64,000 nucleotides of DNA from Ilyobacter_A sp963668015 (lineage in GTDB: Bacteria > Fusobacteriota > Fusobacteriia > Fusobacteriales > Fusobacteriaceae). The notes beneath the pieces are model-generated. The model saw only the letters and a program-made list of their open reading frames with translations. It had not been told where the DNA came from and ran no database searches. The number at the start of each line of letters is the position of its first letter. The first letter of the stretch is position 1. This document shows, in pieces, positions 43,285 through 50,311 of the stretch. The translations under genes and the position numbers were made by a program. The stretch is from positions 186,001 through 250,000 of the forward strand of contig CAXXCR010000012.1 of assembly GCA_963668015.2 (NCBI GenBank). The letters run 5' to 3'.

Positions 43285-43355
43285 GTTTGATTTAAATGTC
43301 AAGTAAATCAAACTTACAAAAAAAACTTGAAAAAAATATTGAAATATGCTAAAAT
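43285..43355 (+). promoter_or_regulatory. rpmE promoter with upstream palindrome
   Basis: TTGAAA (43327-43332) and TAAAAT (43350-43355) are spaced by 17 bases, 39 bases before the rpmE ATG. Just upstream, GTTTGATTT (43285-43293) is repeated in exact inversion at 43305-43313, separated by 11 bases; it is a possible regulator site. Confidence 0.6.
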
Positions 43356-43394
43356 AATCTTCAGTTATGAGTTTTTAAAGAGAGGTGAAAATAA

Positions 43395-43604
43395 ATGAGA
43401 AAAGGTATACATCCTGATTACCATGAAATAACTGTAGAATGTTCATGTGGAGAGAAATTCACAACTAGATCAACTTATTCAAAAGGTGACGAGTTAAAAT
43501 TAGCTGTGTGTTCACAATGCCACCCGTTCTACACTGGTAAATCTAAATTTATCGATGCTGCAGGAAGAGTTGACAAATTTAGAAAAAAATACGGACTTAA
43601 ATAA
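43395..43604 (+). CDS. rpmE: 50S ribosomal protein L31
   Basis: This 69-residue ribosomal protein is the zinc-binding (C+) form of L31. It has the opening MRKGIHPDYHEITVECSCG and a second cysteine pair in AVCSQCHPFYTGKSKF, giving a four-Cys metal site. The final AAGRVDKFRKKYG is typical. AGAGGTGAAA precedes the ATG. A promoter with a palindrome lies upstream, and a terminator follows. Confidence 0.97.
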   Translation: MRKGIHPDYHEITVECSCGEKFTTRSTYSKGDELKLAVCSQCHPFYTGKSKFIDAAGRVDKFRKKYGLK

Positions 43605-43607
43605 AAG

Positions 43608-43635
43608 AAAACAGGGCCTGCGCTCTGTTTTTTTT
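43608..43635 (+). terminator. Terminator after rpmE
   Basis: AACAGGGC and GCTCTGTT pair, with one mismatch, around a short loop, followed by eight T's. Confidence 0.8.
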
Positions 43636-43708
43636 GTGAGGCCGCATTTTTAGGAGAATAAGCACAAGGAGTTTTACTTAATTCACAGGAGAGAGAGGAG
43701 AATATAAA

Positions 43709-44335
43709 ATGTCAGTAGTAGAAATAAATCACCCGTTGATTCAGCATAAACTTTCATACTTGAGAGACAAGAATACGGATACAAAAACTTTTAGAGAAAC
43801 TTTAAACGAGATATCAGGTCTCATGACTTATGAAGCCACTAAAGATTTAAAGCTTCAAGAGATAGAGGTAGAAACACCTTTAATGAAAACAAAGTCATAT
43901 GTACTTCCTGAAAAAGCTGTTGCAGTTGTACCTATTTTAAGGGCTGGGCTTGGAATGGTGGACGGTATATTGACTTTTATTCCAACAGCGAAAGTAGGAC
44001 ATATAGGGGTTTACAGAGATGAAGAGACTTTAGATCCTGTTTACTATTACTGCAAGCTTCCTACAGATATATCTGAAAGAAAGGTAATGCTTGTTGATCC
44101 TATGCTTGCAACAGGGGGATCCGCAATATATGCCATAGATTATTTAAAAGAGCAGGGTGTAGAAGATATAGTATTCCTATGTCTTATAGCAGCTCCTGAA
44201 GGAATAGCGAAGGTAATAGAAAAACATCCAGATGTTGATATATATGCAGCTAAAATAGATCAAGGCTTGAATGAAAAATCATACATTTACCCTGGACTAG
44301 GCGACTGTGGAGATAGAATTTTTGGAACTAAATAA
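43709..44335 (+). CDS. upp: Uracil phosphoribosyltransferase
   Basis: Upp joins uracil to PRPP to make UMP in pyrimidine salvage. The 208-residue protein has the opening NHPLIQHKLSYLRDKNTDTKTFRE, VPILRAGLGMVDG, the PRPP loop VDPMLATGGSAIYAIDYL (about 130-147), and the uracil-binding end YIYPGLGDCGDRIFGTK. Length is standard. GAGAGGAG precedes the ATG, and a terminator follows. Confidence 0.98.
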   Translation: MSVVEINHPLIQHKLSYLRDKNTDTKTFRETLNEISGLMTYEATKDLKLQEIEVETPLMKTKSYVLPEKAVAVVPILRAGLGMVDGILTFIPTAKVGHIGVYRDEETLDPVYYYCKLPTDISERKVMLVDPMLATGGSAIYAIDYLKEQGVEDIVFLCLIAAPEGIAKVIEKHPDVDIYAAKIDQGLNEKSYIYPGLGDCGDRIFGTK

Positions 44336-44349
44336 TAAATAAAATTATA

Positions 44350-44384
44350 AAAAAGGAGCCGGCAGTTAATTAGGCTCCTTTTTA
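44350..44384 (+). terminator. Terminator after upp
   Basis: AAAAAGGAGCC and GGCTCCTTTTT pair around a 12-base loop. Confidence 0.85.
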
Positions 44385-44430
44385 TTTCAATTAACAAAAA
44401 ATTTATTTGAAACTAAGCGATCTTGACTGC

Positions 44431-44901
44431 TTACAGTTCAAATAATTTTTTTAAATGTTTTTCAGAGATTGCACTCACTTTGTCCACACGTCTTTTATAT
44501 TTCTCCACATCTCCAAGAAAATCAGTTTGTATCCAAGTATCTACGATTTTTAGAGCTATTGCTGAGCCGATTATTTTACCACCTATGCAGAGAACGTTTG
44601 TGTTGGAGTGCGACCTGGCTAGTTCAGCACAGAAAGGGTCCTGACAAACAGCAGCGTATATACCGTATACCTTATTTGCAATCATAGCACTGCCGTATCC
44701 TACTCCATCTATAAATATCCCACGATCAGCTTTTCCGTCTGCGACAGCCAAAGAAGCAGGATGCACAAAATCTGGTAAATCACAAGGGTCTTCACAGTTT
44801 GGTCCAAAGTCAACTACCTCATGCCCTTGATTTTCCAAGATTGACTTTATCTCTTCTTTTAAAGCAAAACCGGCATGGTCGCTTGCCATAGCAATTTTCA
44901 T
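44431..44901 (-). CDS. RpiB/LacAB-family sugar-phosphate isomerase
   Basis: The 156-residue protein has the RpiB family layout: MKIAMASDHAGFALKEEI (phosphate and base region, with the SDHAGF motif), VDFGPNCEDPCDLPDF, GIFIDGVGYGSAMIANKVYGI, ARSHSNTNVLCIGGKIIGSA. RpiB interconverts ribose 5-phosphate and ribulose 5-phosphate. The usual catalytic Cys of the (C/E)GTG loop is replaced by Asp65 (IDGVG), as in LacA/LacB-like members, so the exact sugar is uncertain. GGAGG precedes the ATG. Confidence 0.82.
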   Translation of the reverse strand: MKIAMASDHAGFALKEEIKSILENQGHEVVDFGPNCEDPCDLPDFVHPASLAVADGKADRGIFIDGVGYGSAMIANKVYGIYAAVCQDPFCAELARSHSNTNVLCIGGKIIGSAIALKIVDTWIQTDFLGDVEKYKRRVDKVSAISEKHLKKLFEL

Positions 44902-45105
44902 TTTATTCCTCCTGTACTTTTAAACTAAATCGTCATTTTTAATCAAAATATTCCAAAAACAGTCACATAATAGATTATAGTATATATCGTTAAAATTATC
45001 AACAGATTTCAAAGGTACATTTATTTTACAGATGCACTGATGATAAAAAACATAGGAATAAAAGAGGAAGGTGGCTAGAGTCTATATACTCTATTTGATA
45101 TATAA

Positions 45106-45148
45106 AATTTCCCGGAAAACAGATTCAAAGCCTGTTTGCCGGGAAATT
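45106..45148. terminator. Strong hairpin downstream of the dehydrogenase gene
   Basis: AATTTCCCGG pairs with CCGGGAAATT, continuing inward with AAACAG/CTGTTT around a nine-base loop. It follows the end of the minus-strand dehydrogenase gene by about 40 bases, without a long T-run. The rest of the gap 44902-45186 shows nothing else. Confidence 0.6.
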
Positions 45149-45186
45149 AACGACAGATAGGATATTAAATTTTGAATACTTAAAGT

Positions 45187-46134
45187 TTAGTAAGATTTTT
45201 TTGAGTTAACTATATTTATAAGTTCGCCACCTTCTTCATATAGGCTTAGATTTTTATTGAAAAGCTGGAAGAGCCTCTCCACATAATGAGGAGAGGAGCC
45301 GGCTATGTGAGAACTTATGATGACCCTGTCTAGGCTCCATAAGGGGCTGTCAGGATTGAGCGGCTCGTGCGCCAAAACATTTAAAAAAGCCCCCTTTATG
45401 TGCTTTGATTTTATCGCACTTATAAGGTCATCTTCTACCACTGTACTTCCTCTGCCGAGATTGATAAAGTAGGCTCCCCTTTTCATTTTTGAAAAAAGTT
45501 TTTCGTTGAACATAACCTTCGTTTCCGCCGTGGCTGGCAGCAGGTTCACTATAAAATCACTTTCAGCGAGGACTTTTTCGATATCTTTTGCCGTGAACAC
45601 CTCGTCTAAAAAATCCACTTTTTCAAAATGTTTTTTGACGCCGATCACCTTCATATCAAAGGCTTTTGCTTTTTTGGCTAGCTCCCTGCCTACGTTTCCG
45701 ATACCGAGAATGCCAAGTGTTTTTCCGTAGATCTCGTCCTGGGAAATCATGGGATCCCATACTTTGGCATCCTGGTTATGAATTATTTTCTTTATATCCC
45801 TCACCAGGGAAAGCATAGCCAGTATGGCGTATTCTGATATTTGTACTCTGTGTATACCCTTTGCGCTTGTGAGAACTATACTGTTTTTGCAGATTTCTTC
45901 AAGTGGAAATTTATCCACTCCTGAGCTAAATGATTGTATCCACTTCAAATTTTTGGCCCGTTTTATATTTTCCGGACTTACTCTGAGCGTTACGAGTATA
46001 TCAGCATCCAATATATTTTCAGCGGCTGATTTAGAATTTTTGGTGTACACTACATTATATTTTTTTTTCAGTTCATTTACTATGGACTCATTTACCTCAA
46101 AATACCTGGGGCAATGTATTAGTATCTTTTCCAT
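45187..46134 (-). CDS. D-isomer-specific 2-hydroxyacid dehydrogenase
   Basis: The 315-residue protein is an NAD(P)-dependent dehydrogenase of the D-2-hydroxyacid family. It has the Rossmann motif LGILGIGNVGRELAKKAKAF (about 140-160) and the catalytic triad in INLGRGSTVVEDD (Arg), FLNVLAHEPL (Glu) and VIISSHIAGSSP (His). Substrate cannot be told; members act on phosphoglycerate, lactate, glyoxylate and others. ATG 46134 has GGAGG upstream. It lies directly after bcp on the same strand. Confidence 0.88.
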   Translation of the reverse strand: MEKILIHCPRYFEVNESIVNELKKKYNVVYTKNSKSAAENILDADILVTLRVSPENIKRAKNLKWIQSFSSGVDKFPLEEICKNSIVLTSAKGIHRVQISEYAILAMLSLVRDIKKIIHNQDAKVWDPMISQDEIYGKTLGILGIGNVGRELAKKAKAFDMKVIGVKKHFEKVDFLDEVFTAKDIEKVLAESDFIVNLLPATAETKVMFNEKLFSKMKRGAYFINLGRGSTVVEDDLISAIKSKHIKGAFLNVLAHEPLNPDSPLWSLDRVIISSHIAGSSPHYVERLFQLFNKNLSLYEEGGELINIVNSKKSY

Positions 46135-46151
46135 ATTAGGCCTCCAGAAAA

Positions 46152-46604
46152 TTAATCTAGCTTGTTTTTTATATAATCCAGCACCTCTTCTACGTGTCCG
46201 GCCACTTTGACCTTTCTCCATTCTTTTACTACTTCTCCAGCTTTATCTATTATGAATGTGGATCTTTCTATCCCCATATACTCTCTACCGTAGTTCTTTT
46301 TCAGTTTCCAAACCCCGTAAAGTTCGCAGACCTCTCCCTCCTCGTCACTAAGCAAAAGAAAGGGCAGGTCAAATTTTTCTATAAAGTTATTGTGTTTTTT
46401 CAGGCTATCTTTACTGACCCCCAGTATTACAGTGTCGGAATTTTCAAATTCTGTATGGAAATCCCTAAAACTGCAGGCTTCTTTTGAGCAGCCGGGGGTA
46501 TTGTCTTTTGGATAAAAATAAAGTACGACATTTTTTCCAGTGAACTCCTCTAAGCTTACATTCTTTCCGTTGCTTGCAGGCAGATTAAAATTTTTTGCTT
46601 TCAT
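46152..46604 (-). CDS. bcp: Thioredoxin-dependent peroxiredoxin (Bcp/PrxQ)
   Basis: Bcp reduces peroxides using thioredoxin. The 150-residue protein has the peroxidatic and resolving cysteines in KDNTPGCSKEACSFRD (Cys-X4-Cys, about 41-46), the preceding VVLYFYPKDNTPG, and the final RKVKVAGHVEEVLDYI. GGAGGGG precedes the ATG at 46604. The 2-hydroxyacid dehydrogenase gene begins 17 bases after its stop, so the two form an operon. The 9.6-kb element begins about 100 bases upstream of this start. Confidence 0.95.
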   Translation of the reverse strand: MKAKNFNLPASNGKNVSLEEFTGKNVVLYFYPKDNTPGCSKEACSFRDFHTEFENSDTVILGVSKDSLKKHNNFIEKFDLPFLLLSDEEGEVCELYGVWKLKKNYGREYMGIERSTFIIDKAGEVVKEWRKVKVAGHVEEVLDYIKNKLD

Positions 46605-46695
46605 TATTTCCCCTCCGAATAATCAAAATATATGATACTTTTATATTTCATAATTTAAATGAAAATCCTTTAAATGAAATAAATAAAAAAAGAAG

Positions 46696-46703
46696 GGCAA
46701 GCC
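46696..46703. repeat. Target-site duplication, left copy
   Basis: GGCAAGCC; the same 8 bases stand at 56302-56309. In the unoccupied site they would be the apex of a terminator hairpin. Confidence 0.85.
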
Positions 46704-46732
46704 AAAGTATGGTAATAATTTATTGTCATTAA
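46704..46732 (+). repeat. Left terminal inverted repeat of the element
   Basis: 29 bases beginning AAAGTATGG. The last 14, TTTATTGTCATTAA, are identical to the right end read inward, at the same 15-base offset. Overall 21 of 29 positions match. Confidence 0.8.
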
Positions 46733-46798
46733 GTTGACAGTAAGTTATTACCATTTTTTATTTTTTGAAAATGAGGATTTTGGAGGATAGAAACCTCC
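46709..46798 (+). promoter_or_regulatory. Structured left-end region upstream of rep
   Basis: ATGGTAATAA (46709-46718) is repeated in perfect inversion at 46745-46754, with TGTCA/TGACA pairing inside. A second hairpin, GGAGG-ATAGAAA-CCTCC, lies at 46782-46798. The first overlaps the transposase end and also contains a TTGACA. These could serve as terminal binding site, promoter control or a replication origin. Confidence 0.5.
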
Positions 46799-46837
46799 CA
46801 GCCTTAAAACAGAAATTTTTACGAGGGGGATCGGTAA

Positions 46838-48175
46838 ATGGCCAGAGAGTTAATGTATCAAGGTTTTGACACTTTAATATTTTCTACTTCTGACTTCTAT
46901 ATCCAAAATCCAGATAAGTTATATGATATCAAGGAATTGGCAAAAGGTCAAAAGAATAAACTCGAGGTATTCGAGTTAGATGTGAGGGATCGAGTTTTTG
47001 TAGCTGAAAGACAAATTGAGATCAACGAGAGAAAGACATTTATTATGAAAAGTTCTTCTTTCAGGTCGTTTGCTTGGACTTTCTATGATGAAAACAAAAA
47101 TTTTCAGTTTTCTGCAGTTTATGCAGAGGAATTAAAAAATTTCCAAGTGAGGATTTTAGCGAAAACTTTTATTGAAAATACTTATGAGGAAATAATTGAG
47201 ATGCTCGAAGAAGAATTAAAAATATTTGGAATTGATGTTCAGTATATGAGATCGTCTAGGATAGATTGGGCGACTGATATTGTATACGACAAAAAGAAAC
47301 TTAATATAGTTGCTAGGAATAAGAATTTTTTAGACGACTATTTTTATATGAAATATGACAACAGGTTTAATGTGTATACTCAGAAATTTCAGTTTGATGA
47401 TATAAAGCTAAATTATGTTACTGGCTTCTATACTTCAACTGAGGCACTAGGTTTTAGAATGTACGATAAAGTGCTTGAGGCTTTGCAGAATGAGGAACAA
47501 AAAGAAAAGGCAGATATAATCATACACAATTATTTAAATCAGGATGAAATCGAATATGATGGGGTGACTTATCATAAGTCGAATACAGATGAAAAGTTTT
47601 GGAGAGAATTGCAGCTAAAAGATTATCTGTTGTCTAAAAAGCAAGTTGTTAGATATGAATATCAATTTAATGCCAAGTATTTAAAAAATAAATTTAGATA
47701 TGTAAAAGACATAAACATTGAGGAGCTAAAGCAGATGGTTCTTTATACATTCAAGGGTCACACTGGAATAGCTCCTAAAAACCTTGCTGAGGTTTCAGAC
47801 AAGAAAGCTGAACCAAAGTTTGATGGAGATACAAAACATTATTTAAACAGCCTGGGTGATGACCTGGGTTTTGTAAATAAGTATAAAAAAGTAAAGGCAA
47901 CTATTGATGGATCTATCAAGCATAATCTTAGAATGATAGGATCACATTTGGCTAATGTCGGACAAGCGATAACTCAGAAAAAAGGTAGAGTTATTCACTC
48001 TAATGAACTTTTTAAACTGTTAAGGTTATATGAACCGACTTTCGGCTGCCAGTATGAAAATAAAATGTGGAACGATATTAAATCAATGTTTTCACTTAAA
48101 ACTTTCAAAAATGGAATACTGGATTTTATTAAATTAGATGAATTTAGGCGTGATTATCAATATTCGCTTAATTAG
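46838..48175 (+). CDS. Rolling-circle replication initiator (Rep_trans-like)
   Basis: The 445-residue protein resembles replication initiation factors of the Rep_trans family (plasmid RepC/pT181 type and filamentous-phage gene II relatives). The signature runs RIDWATDIVY (141-150), TGFYTSTEALGFRMYDKVLEAL (about 195-216) with FRMYDK as the family's R-Y-D-K block, and VVRYEYQFNAKYL (270-282). Such proteins nick one strand at the double-strand origin through a tyrosine. The N-terminal ~130 residues and C-terminal ~130 residues are not recognisable. GAGGGGGATC precedes the ATG. It is the first gene of the element. Confidence 0.75.
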   Translation: MARELMYQGFDTLIFSTSDFYIQNPDKLYDIKELAKGQKNKLEVFELDVRDRVFVAERQIEINERKTFIMKSSSFRSFAWTFYDENKNFQFSAVYAEELKNFQVRILAKTFIENTYEEIIEMLEEELKIFGIDVQYMRSSRIDWATDIVYDKKKLNIVARNKNFLDDYFYMKYDNRFNVYTQKFQFDDIKLNYVTGFYTSTEALGFRMYDKVLEALQNEEQKEKADIIIHNYLNQDEIEYDGVTYHKSNTDEKFWRELQLKDYLLSKKQVVRYEYQFNAKYLKNKFRYVKDINIEELKQMVLYTFKGHTGIAPKNLAEVSDKKAEPKFDGDTKHYLNSLGDDLGFVNKYKKVKATIDGSIKHNLRMIGSHLANVGQAITQKKGRVIHSNELFKLLRLYEPTFGCQYENKMWNDIKSMFSLKTFKNGILDFIKLDEFRRDYQYSLN

Positions 48176-48207
48176 GTAATAAATTCAGAAATTGTTGAGG
48201 TGAGATT

Positions 48208-48351
48208 ATGTTTTATTTTGATGAAAAAATTTTTAAACAAATGTTATTAGATAGCAAGAAAAAAGAAGATGAAGAAAAGGCTAAAAAAAAGAACAGGAAA
48301 TTTAAATATACAAAAGTTAATCAGTTTTCTAAATATATAAAGAGTAGATAA
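48208..48351 (+). CDS. Small basic protein, unknown (47 aa)
   Basis: ATG 48208 follows TTGAGGTGAG. The 47-residue product is very rich in Lys and Glu (a DSKKKEDEEKAKKKNRK run) with an aromatic start (MFYFDEKIF). It probably binds nucleic acid or is disordered. It lies between rep and another small ORF in the same direction. No family recognised. Confidence 0.55.
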   Translation: MFYFDEKIFKQMLLDSKKKEDEEKAKKKNRKFKYTKVNQFSKYIKSR

Positions 48352-48375
48352 ATTAAAAACTTTATGAGGTGAGAT

Positions 48376-48528
48376 ATGAAAATAGAGTTTGATTTAAATG
48401 ATTTAGAGAATCCTGAGTTTAGATTATTTTTATGGAAATTACTCAATCAATATGATTGTGTTGATTTAGAAAAAGCTTGCGAAGGTTTAAAAGAGGTTAA
48501 TATAACTCTTGGTTTAGGTGAGGAATAG
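48376..48528 (+). CDS. Small acidic protein, unknown (50 aa)
   Basis: ATG 48376 follows ATGAGGTGAG, the same type of ribosome site as the previous ORF. The 50-residue product is acidic and helical (FDLNDLENPEFRLFLWKLL, then VDLEKACEGLKEV). No family recognised. It ends exactly where a pair of hairpins begins. Confidence 0.55.
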   Translation: MKIEFDLNDLENPEFRLFLWKLLNQYDCVDLEKACEGLKEVNITLGLGEE

Positions 48529-48574
48529 AGAGGTTAAATCCTCTTGTGGTGCTACCCTTATATCATAGCACCAC
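48529..48574 (+). promoter_or_regulatory. Double hairpin, candidate origin or terminator
   Basis: AGAGG-TTAAAT-CCTCT (48529-48544) is followed at once by GTGGTGCTA (48546-48554), paired with TAGCACCAC (48566-48574). The gap 48575-48667 is otherwise AT-rich. No T-run follows the second hairpin, so an origin or packaging signal is as likely as a terminator. Confidence 0.5.
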
Positions 48575-48667
48575 CTAAAATATGATAATCGTTGAAAATA
48601 CTAGGCTAGAACACTAAAAAAAAATCAAAAATAGGTATAAAAAATATAAAAGGGAGATGATTTAAAA

Positions 48668-48937
48668 ATGAAAGGTAATTACAGAACTAATTCAATCAAG
48701 GTGGCAACACTTCAAGCTAAACCTTGGGAGGTGGAAGGTAGAACAGGGGTGTCACATAAATTGATTATGGAAGCGGATCTTGTGGACCCAGCAATTAAAA
48801 TTTCAGAGGACCTATATACCAAAATGGGTGAAGCTGGAGTAGTCGGAAAAGAAGTTATCCTTGATTTTAGAATGAAATATGATGGTAGATCAAATGGATT
48901 TGTGTATGAGGTAACAGGATTTGAAATTGTAGAGTAG
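48668..48937 (+). CDS. Small beta-rich protein, possibly ssDNA-binding
   Basis: The 89-residue protein lies two small genes after rep, the place of the gene V-type ssDNA-binding protein in filamentous phages. It reads as a string of beta strands with basic and aromatic residues (NYRTNSIKVATLQAKPWEVEG, then VVGKEVILDFRMKYDGRSNGFVYEVTGFEIVE), compatible with an OB-like fold. No definite motif is visible, so the function is inferred mainly from size and position. GGGAGATGA precedes the ATG. Confidence 0.45.
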   Translation: MKGNYRTNSIKVATLQAKPWEVEGRTGVSHKLIMEADLVDPAIKISEDLYTKMGEAGVVGKEVILDFRMKYDGRSNGFVYEVTGFEIVE

Positions 48938-48945
48938 TTGGTTAT

Positions 48946-49128
48946 ATGGACTATTTTACAAGTGAAGAGAAAGCGGCAATGACTGGAATGTTGGCTGAAT
49001 ATGCAGAAAAAGTGTCCGACAAGATACTTAACTCTACTTCATACAAAGAAAGACAAAGGCTAGGTAAGAAATTAGATATTTTAACTGGTCTTGGTGCTAA
49101 AGTTATTAAAATGTCTAAGAGGGGGTAG
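48946..49128 (+). CDS. Small helical protein, unknown (60 aa)
   Basis: The 60-residue product is helical and basic at the end (MTGMLAEYAEKVSDKIL, then SYKERQRLGKKLDILTGLGAKVIKMSKRG). The start follows the previous gene by 8 bases with a weak ribosome site. No family recognised. Its end carries GAGGGGG, the ribosome site of the next ORF. Confidence 0.55.
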   Translation: MDYFTSEEKAAMTGMLAEYAEKVSDKILNSTSYKERQRLGKKLDILTGLGAKVIKMSKRG

Positions 49129-49132
49129 TGTT

Positions 49133-49249
49133 GTGGAATATAAAAAAAGTGATTTAAATAAAGATGGTAAAGTTGATGAAAAAGATGTAATTCTTGGTGC
49201 AAGGTGGCTTTATAAGGTTGTTAAATTTATTCGTTCCTTTTTCATATAA
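49133..49249 (+). CDS. 38-residue protein with an EF-hand/dockerin-like loop
   Basis: GTG 49133 lies 7 bases after GAGGGGG. The product has the calcium-loop pattern D-L-N-K-D-G-K-V-D-E-K-D-V (residues 7-19), as in dockerin or EF-hand loops, followed by a hydrophobic, basic helix (LGARWLYKVVKFIRSFFI) that could sit in a membrane. A single loop of this kind in a stand-alone peptide is unusual. The stop is followed directly by AAAGGGGG, the site for the next ORF. Confidence 0.5.
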   Translation: MEYKKSDLNKDGKVDEKDVILGARWLYKVVKFIRSFFI

Positions 49250-49263
49250 AGGGGGCGAGTAAA

Positions 49264-49392
49264 ATTGAAAGTATCGAAGCATTTCACAAAATACAACGTT
49301 ACTATTGGATCGTTAAGCTTATTGGAGTTATTCTTGTTGATATCATTAGGTTTTTAGTTTTTATAAATAAGGATAAGTTTAAAGATGATTAA
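49264..49392 (+). CDS. Small membrane peptide; frame and start uncertain
   Basis: After AAAGGGGGCGAG two overlapping frames encode hydrophobic peptides. One runs from ATT 49264 to 49392 (42 aa, with WIVKLIGVILVDIIRFLVF, then a charged tail). It ends where the next ribosome site begins, matching the tight packing of the neighbours. The other runs from TTG 49265 to 49357 (30 aa, basic start then IGSLSLLELFLLISLGF) and has a standard start codon. Either would be a one-helix membrane protein, such as a minor coat or lysis peptide. I cannot decide between them. Confidence 0.4.
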   Translation: MESIEAFHKIQRYYWIVKLIGVILVDIIRFLVFINKDKFKDD

Positions 49393-49403
49393 AGGGGGTA
49401 TTT

Positions 49404-50078
49404 ATGTCGTTAAATGTTAATTTGCAAGCATTGATAGATAATAATTTATATTCGGGGTTTACAAAGTTTCAGGCTGGGTCGTCAAATATTTTAATTGATG
49501 TACTTGATTCTGATAATGCGCATATAAAGTTTAATTTTAGTGGTAATGAAATTAATATGACTTTTGCAGGGGAAAGTACTGCGGCTTCTAGATATAGTAT
49601 GTTTCTTTATGTAGATGGTGAATTGAAAGATAGTATTGATCCGTCTAATACTTCTCCGAATGTGTTGGGTGTATCTGGTCTTGAAGATGGTGAGCATTAT
49701 GTAGATGTTCATATTACAAGTACTAATACGTCTGCAAATATGATGTATTTGGCAACTACTGTATTAGATGTTGAACCAAGTGTTTATAATGAAGATATAC
49801 AAGGTTTTGTTATGTCTGATTTACTTACTGCGCTTGAAACTATTCAAGCAATTATAAGGGCTGAGGGTGTAACAGATACTGTAATATCTAAAATGGGTGA
49901 TGTTATAACAGCAATAAATAATATCACTGTTGCTGATATGGAACTAACGGAAACTAAGCTTGAAGAAATAAAAACAAAACTTGATATACTTGATGCAAGT
50001 ATTAATGGAATTAGTGTTTCTGTTGATATGTCTACGCTTGAGGGTAAAATGGATTTACTTTTAGAGAAATTTAATTAG
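49404..50078 (+). CDS. Putative virion protein: beta domain plus coiled coil
   Basis: The 224-residue protein has an N-terminal beta-rich domain (about 20-130: ILIDVLDSDNAHIKFNFSG, SRYSMFLYVDGEL, HYVDVHITSTNTS), resembling a carbohydrate-binding or jellyroll domain. A helical coiled-coil part follows (about 145-224, with TETKLEEIKTKLDILDASI and TLEGKMDLLLEKF). A receptor-binding spike or vertex protein is a reasonable guess. AAAGGGGG precedes the ATG. No family recognised. Confidence 0.6.
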   Translation: MSLNVNLQALIDNNLYSGFTKFQAGSSNILIDVLDSDNAHIKFNFSGNEINMTFAGESTAASRYSMFLYVDGELKDSIDPSNTSPNVLGVSGLEDGEHYVDVHITSTNTSANMMYLATTVLDVEPSVYNEDIQGFVMSDLLTALETIQAIIRAEGVTDTVISKMGDVITAINNITVADMELTETKLEEIKTKLDILDASINGISVSVDMSTLEGKMDLLLEKFN

Positions 50079-50089
50079 GGGTGTGAACA

Positions 50090-50311
50090 ATGAGTGTATT
50101 GCAGAGAATAGAACAGTTGTTAATAGTTAATAATAATAAACTTGATACACTCAATACTTCTATTAATAATCTTTCTATTAATTTAACAGTTGAAAATATG
50201 AATGTTGATAATACTGAAGTTATAAAACTTTTAGAAGCTATTTTAAGGGCTAGTAATAATCAAGATGTTATTGAAGCATTTGAACTTGCGAAAAGTGAAG
50301 GTGGTTCTTAA
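50090..50311 (+). CDS. Small coiled-coil protein (73 aa)
   Basis: The product is almost entirely heptad-like (VLQRIEQLLIVNNNKLDTLNTSINNLSINL), similar in style to the C-terminal coiled coil of the preceding protein, suggesting the two interact. AGGGGTGTG precedes the ATG. Its stop overlaps the ATG of the next gene by one base, so translation is coupled. Confidence 0.6.
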   Translation: MSVLQRIEQLLIVNNNKLDTLNTSINNLSINLTVENMNVDNTEVIKLLEAILRASNNQDVIEAFELAKSEGGS

